From assembly GCA_002118135.1 (NCBI GenBank), contig BDIU01000110.1, positions 62,001-126,000 of the forward strand: 64,000 bases of DNA. The letters run 5' to 3'. A program made the translations under genes and the position numbers. Position 1 is the stretch's first letter. Every line of letters begins with the position of its first letter. Below are positions 21,996 to 33,093 of the stretch, one piece after another. Under the pieces are notes generated by a model. That model did not search any database. It worked only from the letters and a program-made list of their open reading frames with translations, and was not told where the DNA came from. Origin of the DNA: Trebouxia sp. TZW2008 (taxonomy: Eukaryota; Chlorophyta; Trebouxiophyceae; Trebouxiales; Trebouxiaceae).

Positions 21996-22469
21996 CGAAC
22001 AGCTGTCTGTGCGTGTCATCTCAAGTGTTCTAGCTTCAATGGTCTGTCATGGCGTGTCAACCCAGAAATCTAGCTGTTTGTGGTTCTTGGCTGAGGTTCA
22101 ACAAGTCCACATTGTCTACACTCATATTTCAATTCAGACGCAGCCCATCACCAGCAAGCAGCCATACATATTTTGCTCTTCAGCAAAGCTGAGCCAGCAT
22201 GAAGACGCCATACGTTGCTGGTCAAAAGATCAGACCCATGCACACTTTGCAGTCACACGGCATGAGGAGAAATGTTTGTCAGCTGACCACAGCATGACTT
22301 CGCCATACATTGCCGAACATGTAGTTGCATCTGAGCATGCTTTTGCGGTCACATGGCATGAGGGGAAATGTTTGTGAGCTGACAGCTGACGTCCCAGAGC
22401 CGGCGTGCAGTGCTGTCATCCCTTGCATGCTGTGCTGTCTGTACAACCTTGCTGTGTGCAATGTACTTG

Positions 22470-22735
22470 CCATGCACCTGCAACATGCAGCTCACCAAGT
22501 CAATGATAATGCATTAGCACAGCAACACAGCTTCCATGCACCTGCAGCATCCACCTCACCAATTCAATGGTAATGCATTAGCACAGCAAGGCAGCTTCCA
22601 TGCGCCTGCAGCATCCAGCTCAGCAAGTCAATGATAACGATGATGCATCAGCACTGCAAGATGGCTTCCATGCACCTGCAGCATCCACCTCACCAAGTTT
22701 TTGATAATGCATCTGCACAGCAAGACAGCTTGCAG
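22470..22735 (+). repeat. Tandem array of 64-base units with CTGCAG acceptor-like sites
   Basis: Four units of about 64 bases: CATGCACCTGCAGCATCCACC...AATGATAATGCATTAGCACAGCAA. The last runs into an open segment at about 22690-22860, the pattern expected for acceptor-side copies of a downstream exon of the ankyrin gene. Confidence 0.75.
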
Positions 22736-23085
22736 GGCTTGTTCACAACCTCATCCACACACACGAATGATGGGGCATCCCAACAAGAGAAAAGGCAAAT
22801 CTATGCAAGTAGGCGTCAGAAACGGAGCCTGTGCAGCCAATGTAGAAGCAGCCCATAGTCCAACCAGCACAAGTCAATGCAGTGTTGCGTTCTGTGTCTG
22901 CTGCTTGAAGCATGTCTTGTCCAGCAGTGTCAAGGCGTAGCAGCCAGCCTCAGGGTGGACAGACATGACACACAAGGGCTACATTTGTGCATGCTGCTGT
23001 AAGCACCTTTACAACAGGCAGGTAAGCAACGACAAACAGCCTCATGATCACCGTCTCATACAGAAAGCTTTCTAGGATTGCTCAC

Positions 23086-26000
23086 CTTTTCAGCAGGAGC
23101 AGTGGCAGCATACAGAACAGACTGCACACCGTACTCAGCTGGCAGAAATGTCAGCGGGAAGATGAAGTTGATGAAGGGAATGCCAATAGGTCTCAGCAAT
23201 TTTGGGCACCCATTCTGTAGCCAGCCTTTAGCAAGCTGAGTCTGTAGTAAGCCAGGATGCACAGCAACAATGCAATCTTTGACCTTAGAATCTTCATTCC
23301 TGTGCACACAATAAAGTCAATTTACTCATTGCAATTGCTGATTGTTGCTTTGTTCACTCATGGTCAAGCTTTGAAGGCTCAGGAGCAAAGCAGGCTGCAC
23401 AGGAACAATGCAATCTTTGACTCTTGAGTCTTCGTTTCTGTGCCAACAGCAAAATTTCATCTATTTGCTGAGAGCCTTTGCAGCAAGCCAGGGTGCACAG
23501 CAACAATGCAATTTTTGGCTTTTGAGTCTTCATTCTTGCCCCCACAATCAAAGTCTGTTTACCCATTGAAAGCCTTTGCAGCAAGCCACGGTGCACAGCA
23601 ACAACCTTGGACTACTGAGTCTTCAAATTTGTGCACACAATAAAAAAGGATTTTCTGATTGCAAGACTTTGCAGAAGCCAGGGTGCACAGCAAAAGTGCA
23701 GACTTTGACCCTTGAGTCCTAATTCCTGTGCACACAATAGACTGTTATTTGACCGTGCAAAGCCTTTGGAGCAGACCAGGGTGCACAGCAACATTGCAAT
23801 CTTTGCTTTTTGAGTCTTCATTTCTATGCACACAATGCAAGACACCCATTGAACCCCTTTGACACGAGACAAGATGCACAGCAACAATGCAATCTTCGTT
23901 CCTGACCTTGCAATGTTGATTCCTAAGCACACTATCAGAATGTAGTTACTCATTGTAATTGCTTGTTACTACTCCTATCGATCATGGCGATTGGAAGGCT
24001 TTGCAGCAAGCCAGCATACACAGCAACAATGCAACCTTCATTTCTGACCTTGAAATGTTCATTCCTAAGCACACTATCAGACTTTACTTACTCATTGTAA
24101 TTGCTTGTTACTACTCCTATCGATCATGGCGATTGGCAGGCTTTGCAGCAAGCCGGCATGCACAGCAACAATGCAATCTTTGACCCTTATATGTTTATAC
24201 CAGTGCACACAAATGGAATTCCAATCACCTATTGTGTGCACGGGAATGAACATGTAAGGGCCAAAAGAGCATTCTTGAAGTGCACACTGGCTTCCTGCAA
24301 AGACTTGCAACACAATCCTGTAATTCCGTGGAAACAGTCATATTCGTGAATGGCAGGCAAACCAGATGACTATCCCAGTTGCAGCACACATTTTGATGCA
24401 GCACATTTGGATGCAGAATCATTGCACAATGGGCATGTTCTGTATTTGAGCAATGAAACGCCTTGAGACAGCTCTGTACTGGCAACTTGTCGTCACTCCA
24501 CCGTTGCAGCACACCAGGTTGAAACAGGTAGACAGAGCATGCAGCACTCAGCATGCTGGTGGAGTACAGTCAATGCTGATGGATCAATTACTTCCTGTTG
24601 AACAATGATTCATGCAGCTACAGCATTGCCACAGCATGAATGATTCAGCCAGCTGGTTGAGTACAGCCGATTATGTCTCAGATCAGATACAGACACAGCA
24701 ACTGTAGTTTTTGACGATGCGTCACCTGTCCATATGCTGTGCATATTCTCTGACAGCCAACAACTCAGCCAGCTTAGAATCTGAGTACCGTTGGAACCCA
24801 CTGTAGCTTTGGCGAGCGTCAAAGTCCCCAAACCGGATTCTGCCTGCCTTATATGTCAGTGACGAAAGCATTACCACCCTCGTGCCTTCTTGCAAAGCTG
24901 TGCTGGACTGCTGTGCCTGAAGGGATGATGGTGTTGTGCTGTGTGCTTGATTCTGCTGAGCTGTGTTGTGGTTGTGGTCTGAGTGTTGATGGGTGGCGAG
25001 TGGCTTGGGTTGAAAGTGCTTGGTGTGTGCAGCTTTGTTGCTGATGTGTTGCCGCTGTTGACCTTTCAGTAGCTCATGAGTGAGTAGCCAATGTCCCAAG
25101 TAGTTCACCTGCAGCAGAACCGTTTTCTGTCAGCAAAACAGGCAGCAAGCTTTCAAATAATGAAAAGGTTGGAAATGGTTGGACCATTAGGCAACATAGC
25201 AGGAGCCCCTGCAAACAAAAGCAGCCCTAGTCAAGTATGATGGCAATGCATGATGATGTGCTAGCAGCTCAAATGGCCTTCTTAGCTAATGCCTGATGGT
25301 GCTGTTATATTGCAGGTAAGACATAATCTGTCTTTTTTGACTTCTGCTATGGTAGTGATGTTGCAAGCTAAAAGTATAAGGGCTTGACTGCAGCAGAGCT
25401 GCTTGGTCGACAGAAAGTGTAGTAATGTAAAGACTGGTGACACTCCCTTAATTAGCCATACAGGCATAGTTTGTGACTGACACAAAACCTATGCATGTGA
25501 CGCTGTCATACATTGGAGGGCCCTTCTTTGCTTCTGACTGTGCAATCTGAGTTTGAGCGGCATATGACCTCTTCTCAAGAGTGTGCTGCAATGATGTGCT
25601 TGAACAACAATATTGACAGTCATGCCAACAACAATGAAATCATGACGATGACAGCACCAACAACAACAGCAGCAGCAGCAGCAACAGCAGCAGCACATCA
25701 CACATTCAAGCACAGGCAAATGTGCCGTGTTAAACAGCATACTTGGAACTGCTGCTCAAGGCCGTCCTTTGTGAGAAGCCTTTGAGGCGGAGCCATGATC
25801 CCAGCATTGCAAATGAGCAACCCAAGAGGCAGTCCTCGCTTGTTGAAGCCAGATGCAAAGGACCTGACGCTGTCAAGGGAAGCCAGGTCCAGAGAGCCTG
25901 TCTCCACAGGATGCTTTTGGCAGCCTGCATGGATGGGAGTTGCATCTAACGCCTGCAGTGAGGCAAGCCTGGTTGAAATTATGTCAGTCACACAATTTTG

Positions 26001-26519
26001 GCTGCAAGGTCAGCGCAGTGCTTTCATATACAAAATCTCTGAGGAGTGGACTCCATTGCATGAGCAGCAGCTAGATTAAAGCATAAGCTAGAGAAGAGAC
26101 GTGTTTGTGTCATCTGAGTGTCAAACGGCAGCGTGACATAGGAAGTGGAGGCTTTGCACTGCACCTTGGCAGCAGCCTTGGCACGTTGCTCATCTCGACA
26201 AGCTATAATCACACGCGCTCCCCTGGCAACCATTGCTTCAGCTGTGGCTTGTCCGACTCCAGCATTTCCTCCGGTTACGATGCAAACCTACGGTGACTCT
26301 GCTGATCACGCACGTAAACGGGGCTTTCATCAGAGACAGCTGAAACAAGCTTGCGATGCAGCCTCGAGAGCTTGCATGACGGGCCGATGCTCAGACCTTG
26401 CCCTTGAAATCGTGTTGCGGCAGCCTTGCTGTTGGCTGACGTATCCGATTCACGATGTTCTGCATCAGTGCCAGCGCACCGTCCACTCTGGTGCAAAGAT
26501 CCCGATACAGGTCATCCAT
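23086..26519 (-). CDS. Short-chain dehydrogenase/reductase, retinol-dehydrogenase-like
   Basis: NAD(P)-dependent oxidoreductase; substrate unknown. Exons (descending): 26519-26397, 26287-26165, 25952-25743, 25108-24726, 23299-23086, 1053 bases in frame. The coenzyme motif VTGGNAGVG spans the start of exon 2. CNAGIMAPP is in exon 3 and the active site SSLTYKAG with YSDSK in exon 4. [10 protein letters not shown], typical of the RDH/WWOX-like group, is in exon 5. The start at 26519 gives a short helix and joins exon 2 exactly at DFKGK/VCIVTGG. A Gln/His/Ser-rich insertion of about 60 residues (exon 4) sits between LTHELLKG and TRVVMLSS, probably a surface loop. The last exon lies below 23086; a segment near 22970-22870 ending in TGA is possible. 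It converges on the ankyrin gene. Confidence 0.85.
23380..24330 (-). repeat. Acceptor-side copies of dehydrogenase exon 5
   Basis: Eight or so copies of about 95-135 bases of the exon 5 start (minus strand: GTGCACAGRAATGAAGACTC..., AAGATTGCATTGTTGCTGTG, CATCCTGGCTT) fill the intron before the intact exon, at about 23390, 23490, 23585, 23685, 23785, 23880, 24010 and 24150. Divergence varies and most have lost the frame. Confidence 0.9.
25655..25700. repeat. (CAR)n microsatellite in a dehydrogenase intron
   Basis: CAACAACAGCAGCAGCAGCA-type run in the intron between exons 3 and 4. Confidence 0.85.
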
Positions 26520-27175
26520 CTGTTGGCCGGCGCCCATTTTGTCCTACCTGATGCTCTTGTCGAGATCAACGTTGAGGTCAGACCTAACGTGCAAAGCAGA
26601 TGCGTGAACCGGTGATCATAACCGTCGCTGAAGGACGTCTCTCGGAAAAGCGTGTCAGCAAGTATCCGCTTGCATATTGCAGATTGCGGCACGCTTGCGC
26701 CTGTGTCTATGAGTGCATCGATAGAGCCTGCCAGAATCTATTGATCGCCTTCGGGCGTTCACACCCACATTTCCTGAACGAAATGCTCAGGAGATGAAAC
26801 GGCTTTCTGCCAGGAGCTTATGCTAAGTCATTGGCAAATTCCTTTCCATCTTTTCTGGTTGGGGTCAAGTCAACACAAAACTAGTTGCTCAGTTAATCAA
26901 TCTGTGGCACTCATGCCTGCACGACGCTGTCACAGAGGCAGGGCAGAAGCAGAAGCATTGAAAATCTTACAAGGATGAACTTCTGGTCAATTCAGTACAC
27001 AAATACATGTAATCGAGTGTATTTTCCGAAAGGGCCTTGACGAGACATCAGCCTAGTCGTCAGTAATGTCTAGACATGCCAGTTGAGCTTACATACTGGT
27101 GGTACAGTAAACAATTACTGAAGACAACTGGGTGGTCAGTACATGTGCATTACACTCAAATGCAGACTATAATAA
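26520..27175. other. Intergenic region upstream of the dehydrogenase
   Basis: The part from 26520 to about 26770 is CpG-rich, consistent with the dehydrogenase promoter on the minus strand. A minus-strand open piece at 26692-26540 could be an untranslated or additional first exon, but nothing joins it convincingly. From 26800 to 27175 the sequence is AT-richer and empty. Confidence 0.4.
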
Positions 27176-30100
27176 TCAATACAAATCAACGTGCGACGGT
27201 CTGCTTGCAGCTGGAATGCAAGGACTTTTATTTGATGGCATGTTCCTTTGCAACGGAACATGTGCAAAAGGGTCATGTGCCACAACATATTGTACATATC
27301 TCTCAAAAATTGCCCATTCCACTTCAATCGAACTGGGGATTATTTCTGCTGCAATTTCCTGCTTGGCTGGTGCATGCATTTCCTCAGCCAATGCATCCAG
27401 AGCATCTTCAATTTTTGGAATGTATGGATACAAGTGTAAGTGCCAAGTGCCAATCTGCTTGGCAATTAGTACCTGCAGCAAAAGTTCTGTTTTGCCACAA
27501 CGAGCAAACTGATGAGAGACAGTTGATAGCTCCTGTGCGTACCTAGCTGGAACCCCTGAGCCTGCCTTCTATGCCTTGATACCAATGTGAGTGAAGACTT
27601 TGTCTGAACACATTCTGCCAGAGCCTTGATTGCTCCACCCAGTCGCAGACACTGAAACCCAAAATTGGGATCTTGAGTTTGCAAAGAAGCCATTTTACCC
27701 CACAAGCAACAAGGTTGCCAATTTGACCAACACCCAACATACATTTTGTCCTGTCATTCATGGACATGTGATGTACAAACTGAGTCTGCTGCTCTTAAGT
27801 CGCATTGCTTTTTGGGCCTGTAGCATGTCCTGCTCTGAAGTCTACTGCACAGCATTATCTGTGCAGAGGACTACAGGGCCAAACACGCATGCAACCAAAA
27901 GCCCTATGACGCAACTGCTGTGTATGACATGTACAGTGTTACAGCAAGCAAGATTGCAAGCGAGTGCGCCAGAACAAGCTTGGATGCACAAGCAGGAGGT
28001 GTAGAGTATGCAGTGCTTTGTGTATTTCGCCGCATTTTGATCTGTGACGAATTATGTGCTGTGCTGTGTGTTCAGCAAGTGTGTGCTTCTCCATCTGGAT
28101 GCCACTGTTGTCTGAGCAAAACGTCTCAGCAAAACGGGAAGCAACACCTGAGAGAAACCTGGGTAAATTGGTGCAACTGCTGCATGAGCAGTGCTGCAAA
28201 TTTGGCCATGTTAGACATGCATAAGTAAGTCAAGATCGTCAATGTATACATGCATATCTTTTGGGTGATCTTGAGTGTCATTGTGAGCACTATCATCATC
28301 ACACATGTCAGCATCCAGCTCGTTATGTATGTCAACAGCGATGTTGCTGACGTAGGCAGCTTGAATTTAATACCTCCAACCCTTTGATGAGCACAGACCA
28401 TGCGTAAAATTGCCAACAAGACTATTTCTTGCTGCATAGGTGCAGCATGTTGGCGGCGCCTATGCAGCCAGACATCTGTATATAGCCAGATTGCCTGAAA
28501 CATGCCGGTCTCTTCATGAGCACAAGCCCTGCCTAAAATTGCCAACAAGACTGTTTCTCGCTACATTGGTGCATCCATGTTGGCATGCTTGCTGCATGGC
28601 GCTGTCAACAACGGTGTATCAATTGAGCAAGGATGAGTCTTATGGCAGCTGTAGGTGGGGTCTTGACTCCTCAAGGCGCCTGGGGTATTACTCAGCCTGG
28701 CCTTATGCACACACATATATAATATATATGTGTATGTACACACACATATACATGTGTGTTCATGCGTGACCACTGACCATTTGCTATGAGCAACAATAAG
28801 CAGCATTGTTGCTTATGACATGAAATAGCCACTGCATGCCATGTAATTAGAGGTCACTGCCCAGCAGTACGGCTATGGCAGTGTGCGATTCTGTGGTGGG
28901 AAGGAGTAACAGGCTAGGCATCACAGAACAGCCCGGTGGCATAGCTGTCATGATGGGCAACGACCTCTGGGTACATGGCATGAGACACTTCACGTCAGGC
29001 TTGGCACTTTTGCACAGCAATGCATAGAACAACAGCAACACTCTCCCTTAAATGCTGGCACGAGACAAATGATGGTACGCTGTGCATTACAACATGGCGC
29101 TGCATGCATCAGCAGCGCTTCTCACCCCTCGAGACATGGCATGAGACACTTGATGGTACACTATACATATCCGATCAAGACCAGCATGCATTTCAAGCAC
29201 CACTCAGCTCTTGGGACATAGCATGAGAAACATGATGCTATGCTTTGCATTTCAGATCAAGACCAGCATGTGTTGCAAGCCAAACTCACCCCTCGACACA
29301 TGGCATGAGACACTTGATGGTACGCTTTGCACTCCAGCATGGCGAGTTCCTTCAAAGCAACTGCCAACTCGGCAACATGATCCAAGTCCTGCTGAGGATG
29401 CTGCACATTGTTGTTGACATACGGCTTGCTAACAAGTGCCTGGCGTCTCCTCTGTAACAGCTCCTTTCTATGGATGTATAATCGCCGCAAGTACAGCAAA
29501 TCTGCCAACTGTCTGTCTGACAGATGCGCCTGCTTCTGCAGAACACAATCACACACTCAAACATCAGCAAATGTCTGTGTCCCTGTTGACACTGCCAACT
29601 CAGCAACATGGTCCAAGTCCAGTTGTGGATGCAGCACATTGGCGCTGATGTATGGCCTGCTGACAAGGGCGGGGCTCCTCTGGGCTCCGCAACAGTTCCT
29701 TTCTGTGGAGGTACAGCCGCAGCAGGGACAGCAAGTCTGCCAAATGTTCATCTGATAGCTGTGCCTGCTTCTGCAGGACAAGTTCACAGCTCCTGAACAT
29801 CAGCAAAGATTTGTATGCTGGTGCTACCGCCCAGCTGTGATTATGCTTGACTGATACAAGACTTTCCACACTAAGCATGCCTGTTCTTGAAAGACATTGA
29901 AGTTTGCTGTGAAGCAGTTGATGACCTTGCGGCACTGGTGTGACTGATATGGCAACAGGCCACTGACATTTACATTTCATTGTTTCTCTGCTTTTACCCT
30001 CATGTTGGTATCTTTTTGGGCAAAGAAAGCTGTTTGTTCACCGATTGTTTTTCAGATCTCCGGGTCAATTTCAACAAACTGAGCCATGCTTGCAGAGGGC

Positions 30101-32494
30101 AGAAACAAACATGCCAAGCAAGGCATGAAAGCTCTAGTGTGCATGACATCATTGCCTGTGAGTAATAAGTGGCCAACAGCACTGCAATATTGCACATGCA
30201 CAACAGATACTGCTTTTGTGCTGGCTCAATGCATGTAGTAGTTCTCAGCAAGACTAGCATCTGTGCACAACAATGCCAAAAGCACAGTAAGACTGCACAT
30301 CTATCTGCTTGCTAAGTGTATGAACGTAGCAACTCAGCAGCACTAGCTTACCAGGCAGGAGTTGTAGTACGCCGCATCAGCTGAATGGCTTTCAGCCAAG
30401 TCCTTGTCTATCAAGCCCTGCATTCCTGCCAGCAGAGCTGCGGGGTTGACTACACACACACAGCACAGGAATCTGACAGCCTCCAAGGCCAGCTCGCACA
30501 TCTTATTCTCATCTTTGGCATTCATCAAGTTGAGTCCAACTTCTCGCATGTATTCCTGTTGCAAAGCATTGCGAGCAAAGTCAGATGGTGTCTTGGTGTT
30601 ATGCTATGTATTCAGGTGAGACCAAAGAATCAAGCTAGTTTTTCATGCAAACTGAATGTATGCATATATTGAATGATGACACTGACACTGTACTGTATGC
30701 ACACCACTATAGACTGCAAGCAGAAGCTGTGACAGCATGTCGTGTGATACGTTGCTGATTTGATGGAACACTCCGATGGGTTTGATAACGTCACAGCATA
30801 TGGTTTGGTGCATGTCTGGTTGAAACAGGGCAAGTGACAAACAGACTATACACACCATAAGTGACAGACTAGACTTTTGCAGATGTGTAACGCTGGCATC
30901 CTGGATTTCAACACGAAAGTAGCAAGAAATCAGGCCAATCTTCCCTGCTGCTGCGATGCATTGTGATGCGGGTTTCAGGCGTTGACAATGAACAGAAATT
31001 GTGGAAGGCATTGGGAGCGAGGTGGAATAGCAAATGCCGTTGTCCGAGAGTTACCTGCATGGTGTTCATGACAACGTGCAATGTGACATACCGTCCAGAT
31101 TGCAGCAAACTGTGGCACAGTCAGAAGGCTGATATCCCTCACAGTCACGCTCTGCTTGCGGCTCCACAATGACACTGTCAAGTTGGGTTCCGCTGCATGT
31201 GGGTGGTAGGGAGCAAACATCTCCTCACAGCTTGCATCCTGCAAGTGACGCACTGTTTCATGCAGCAAAATGAGGCACAGTCAACAGGCAGACAAATCTA
31301 CCAATGGCGCTCTGCTTAAGCCCCCACAGCAACACTGTCAGATTTGGGTTCTGCTGCATCTGGGTGCGAAGGAGCAAACATCTCCTCACAGCTTAGATCC
31401 TGCATGCAATGCATTGTTTCACGCAGCAAGACTGCATTGTAGATCTGGCAGCACTAGCGTGCTGACAATGATGATTGTGATGACACCAATTTGCATGATG
31501 ATAAGAAACATCTTACTGTAACAGTAACAACAACAGAAGTCATATACAATGCGATGAGGACCACTGGCACGCAGATCACTGTGGCATACATGTTCTGAAT
31601 CAATGTTGAGTCAGAGGAAGGTGGCGCTAGTTGTGGGTCACAAGCTTCTTTCGCTATACTGCAAGCAGTGACTGTTAGGCATCACAAGCGCAAGGCAGAT
31701 GTCAAAACACTCACCATCATACCAACTTGCAGGCCTTGCCGTTTGTCATGAATGTGCGCAAGCTTCTCCAGTAGCTGATTCTTTGACAACAGCTGCTTCT
31801 CGCGCAATCGAAGCTGTGCCAATTCTGCCATGGTAGCATTCAGCTGCTCCTCTACTCTTTCTTGGTTGTCCTATAAACAGACAAATGCATTACACATTTT
31901 GCAGTGCATGCTGCAGTCTGGAGACCATCATGCTTGGTTCATGCCATTTTGGCAAGACACACCATGCAGCTGCAATGATGCAAATACTACAATATAGTAT
32001 GCAGTCATGTATCTGCCACAACTTTTTCATGATGTGAGACACACAGTGCAGCTGCAATATTGCAGGCACTGGCAAGAAAGTCTTGTCTGAGCCTGTTTTC
32101 CTTGCACTTGCCTCACAATGCTGACCTGCTGCTGAGGTTGGAGACTCTGCTGACTCGCGCTATGGGCCATGCTTGGCCCTTGGCAACTCTGACTCAATGA
32201 TGTATCAATCGCAAGCTCTGCGCTCCCGTCAGGTTGTTGAAACAACAGGTCGAACATATCCCAGTCGTTTTGCTGCAGCAAATGCGCCGGGTCATGATCT
32301 GCCGACGGTGCGCCAAGGTTCGTACGAGCTGCAGTGTCACTGCCCAGCATGTCCAACGAGTCGTCTGGGTGCCAAGATGCCTCGGCATATGCAGTGAGTT
32401 CCGCTCCAGTGTTTTGATCACTGACGAGTTCGAGAGGTGCTAAGACTCGGTCGAGCTCATGGGTGCCTGCTGGAACAGCATCCTTTGTCGGCAT
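27176..32494 (-). CDS. Uncharacterised coiled-coil protein, partial exon model
   Basis: I do not recognise a named family. Supported exons (descending): 32494-32126 (acidic, Gln-rich; starts MPTKDAVPAG, ends LQPQQQ), 31870-31723 (coiled coil with RVEEQLNATMAELAQLRLRE and LLSKNQLLEKLA), 31653-31517 (ends in a hydrophobic stretch), 31238-31092 (LTVSLWSRKQSVTVRD, then LTVPQFAAIW), 30555-30352 (ELALEAVRFLCC and GMQGLIDKDLAE), one starting at 29535 (LADLLYLRRLYIHRKELLQR), and one starting at 27472 (YPYIPKIEDALDALAEEM) that reaches a TGA at 27176. The first four join in phase; others are likely but their joins are unproved. The arrangement recalls helical regulatory proteins of green algae, but that is an impression. 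An upstream in-frame ATG at 32611 would extend the protein if the TAG at 32584-32582 were read. Confidence 0.5.
27501..27566 (+). repeat. SINE-like dispersed element, copy 4
   Basis: Contains GACAGTTG...CCTGTGCGTACCTAGCTGG.ACCCCTGAGCCTGCC, closest to copy 1. Confidence 0.5.
28706..28760. repeat. CA/TA-rich microsatellite, partly palindromic
   Basis: ACACACATATATAATATATATGTGTATGTACACACACATATACATGTGTG-type tract within the coiled-coil gene; able to form a hairpin. Confidence 0.85.
28965..29345 (-). repeat. Tandem units around ATGGCATGAGACACTTGATGG
   Basis: Five copies of about 75-85 bases (near 28975, 29050, 29130, 29215 and 29295), directly past the 3' side of the exon starting at 29535, so they fit donor-side copies on the minus strand. 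Confidence 0.8.
29560..29800 (-). repeat. Acceptor-side copy of the LADLLYLRRLYIHRKELL exon
   Basis: A copy of the exon starting at 29535 lies at about 29600-29785 with the same CTGCAG/AAGCAGGC acceptor and about 80% identity. It carries a frame change in its middle. Confidence 0.85.
31184..31440 (-). repeat. Duplicate of the exon starting at 31238
   Basis: 31345-31435 repeats 31184-31275 (GGGTTCYGCTGCATSTGGGT...GGAGCAAACATCTCCTCACAGCTT) at about 85% identity, on the acceptor side of the minus-strand exon. Confidence 0.85.
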
Positions 32495-33093
32495 GCTTCG
32501 AACGCATCTAGCATTCACAGCAGGCGCGACTCGAGCGCTGCGCACTGTGTCGCGAGTGCTCAGGCACTCGGCTACATCTGACTAATGTCCCCTGGCAAAT
32601 GTGTCATGCATGCAGCCCAAACGGCAATAGCATGGCATTGCTGTCACTTTGCTGCTGCTATTATAGAAAGGCAAGTAATCGGCAAGACTGCAACGTGTTT
32701 GCCCTGCCACGAGTGCCTTTTGCAGTCAAGCCAGTTCTTTTGTAGAATCAGCTATGTATATGTTCCGGGAGGGAGCATGGGAATCATGATTTTCAACATT
32801 TCCATGCAGACTTCTTGTGCATTGCCTGTGAAACGATCACGATCCGCATTCACAGCGCAAAATGTGCACATGCATGCATGCTTGCTTAGGCCTATAGAAC
32901 TGCTGATGCAGACATGATGCAGTCCCTTTTTTGTGCCACCACCGGAAGCTAAAACCGGTCAACGCAGCAGCGCATTCGCGCAGCGGCGCTGTTGATAGTC
33001 ACACTCGCCCGAAGAAGTTGGACGTCTATCATCAAAATTCGTGCAGCACATCTGACGCATTGACTGCTTGTGTACGAAATCGTTGTTGTCGCC
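32495..33093. promoter_or_regulatory. Divergent promoter region, coiled-coil gene and PGAM fusion gene
   Basis: About 600 bases between two head-to-head starts. CpG is frequent at both ends (32500-32560 and 32940-33093) and low in the middle. No specific motif is assigned. Confidence 0.45.

Noticed and set aside
27176..32494. bZIP transcription factor
   Set aside because: The leucine-rich coiled coil is clear, but no basic DNA-binding region precedes it, so no function was assigned.
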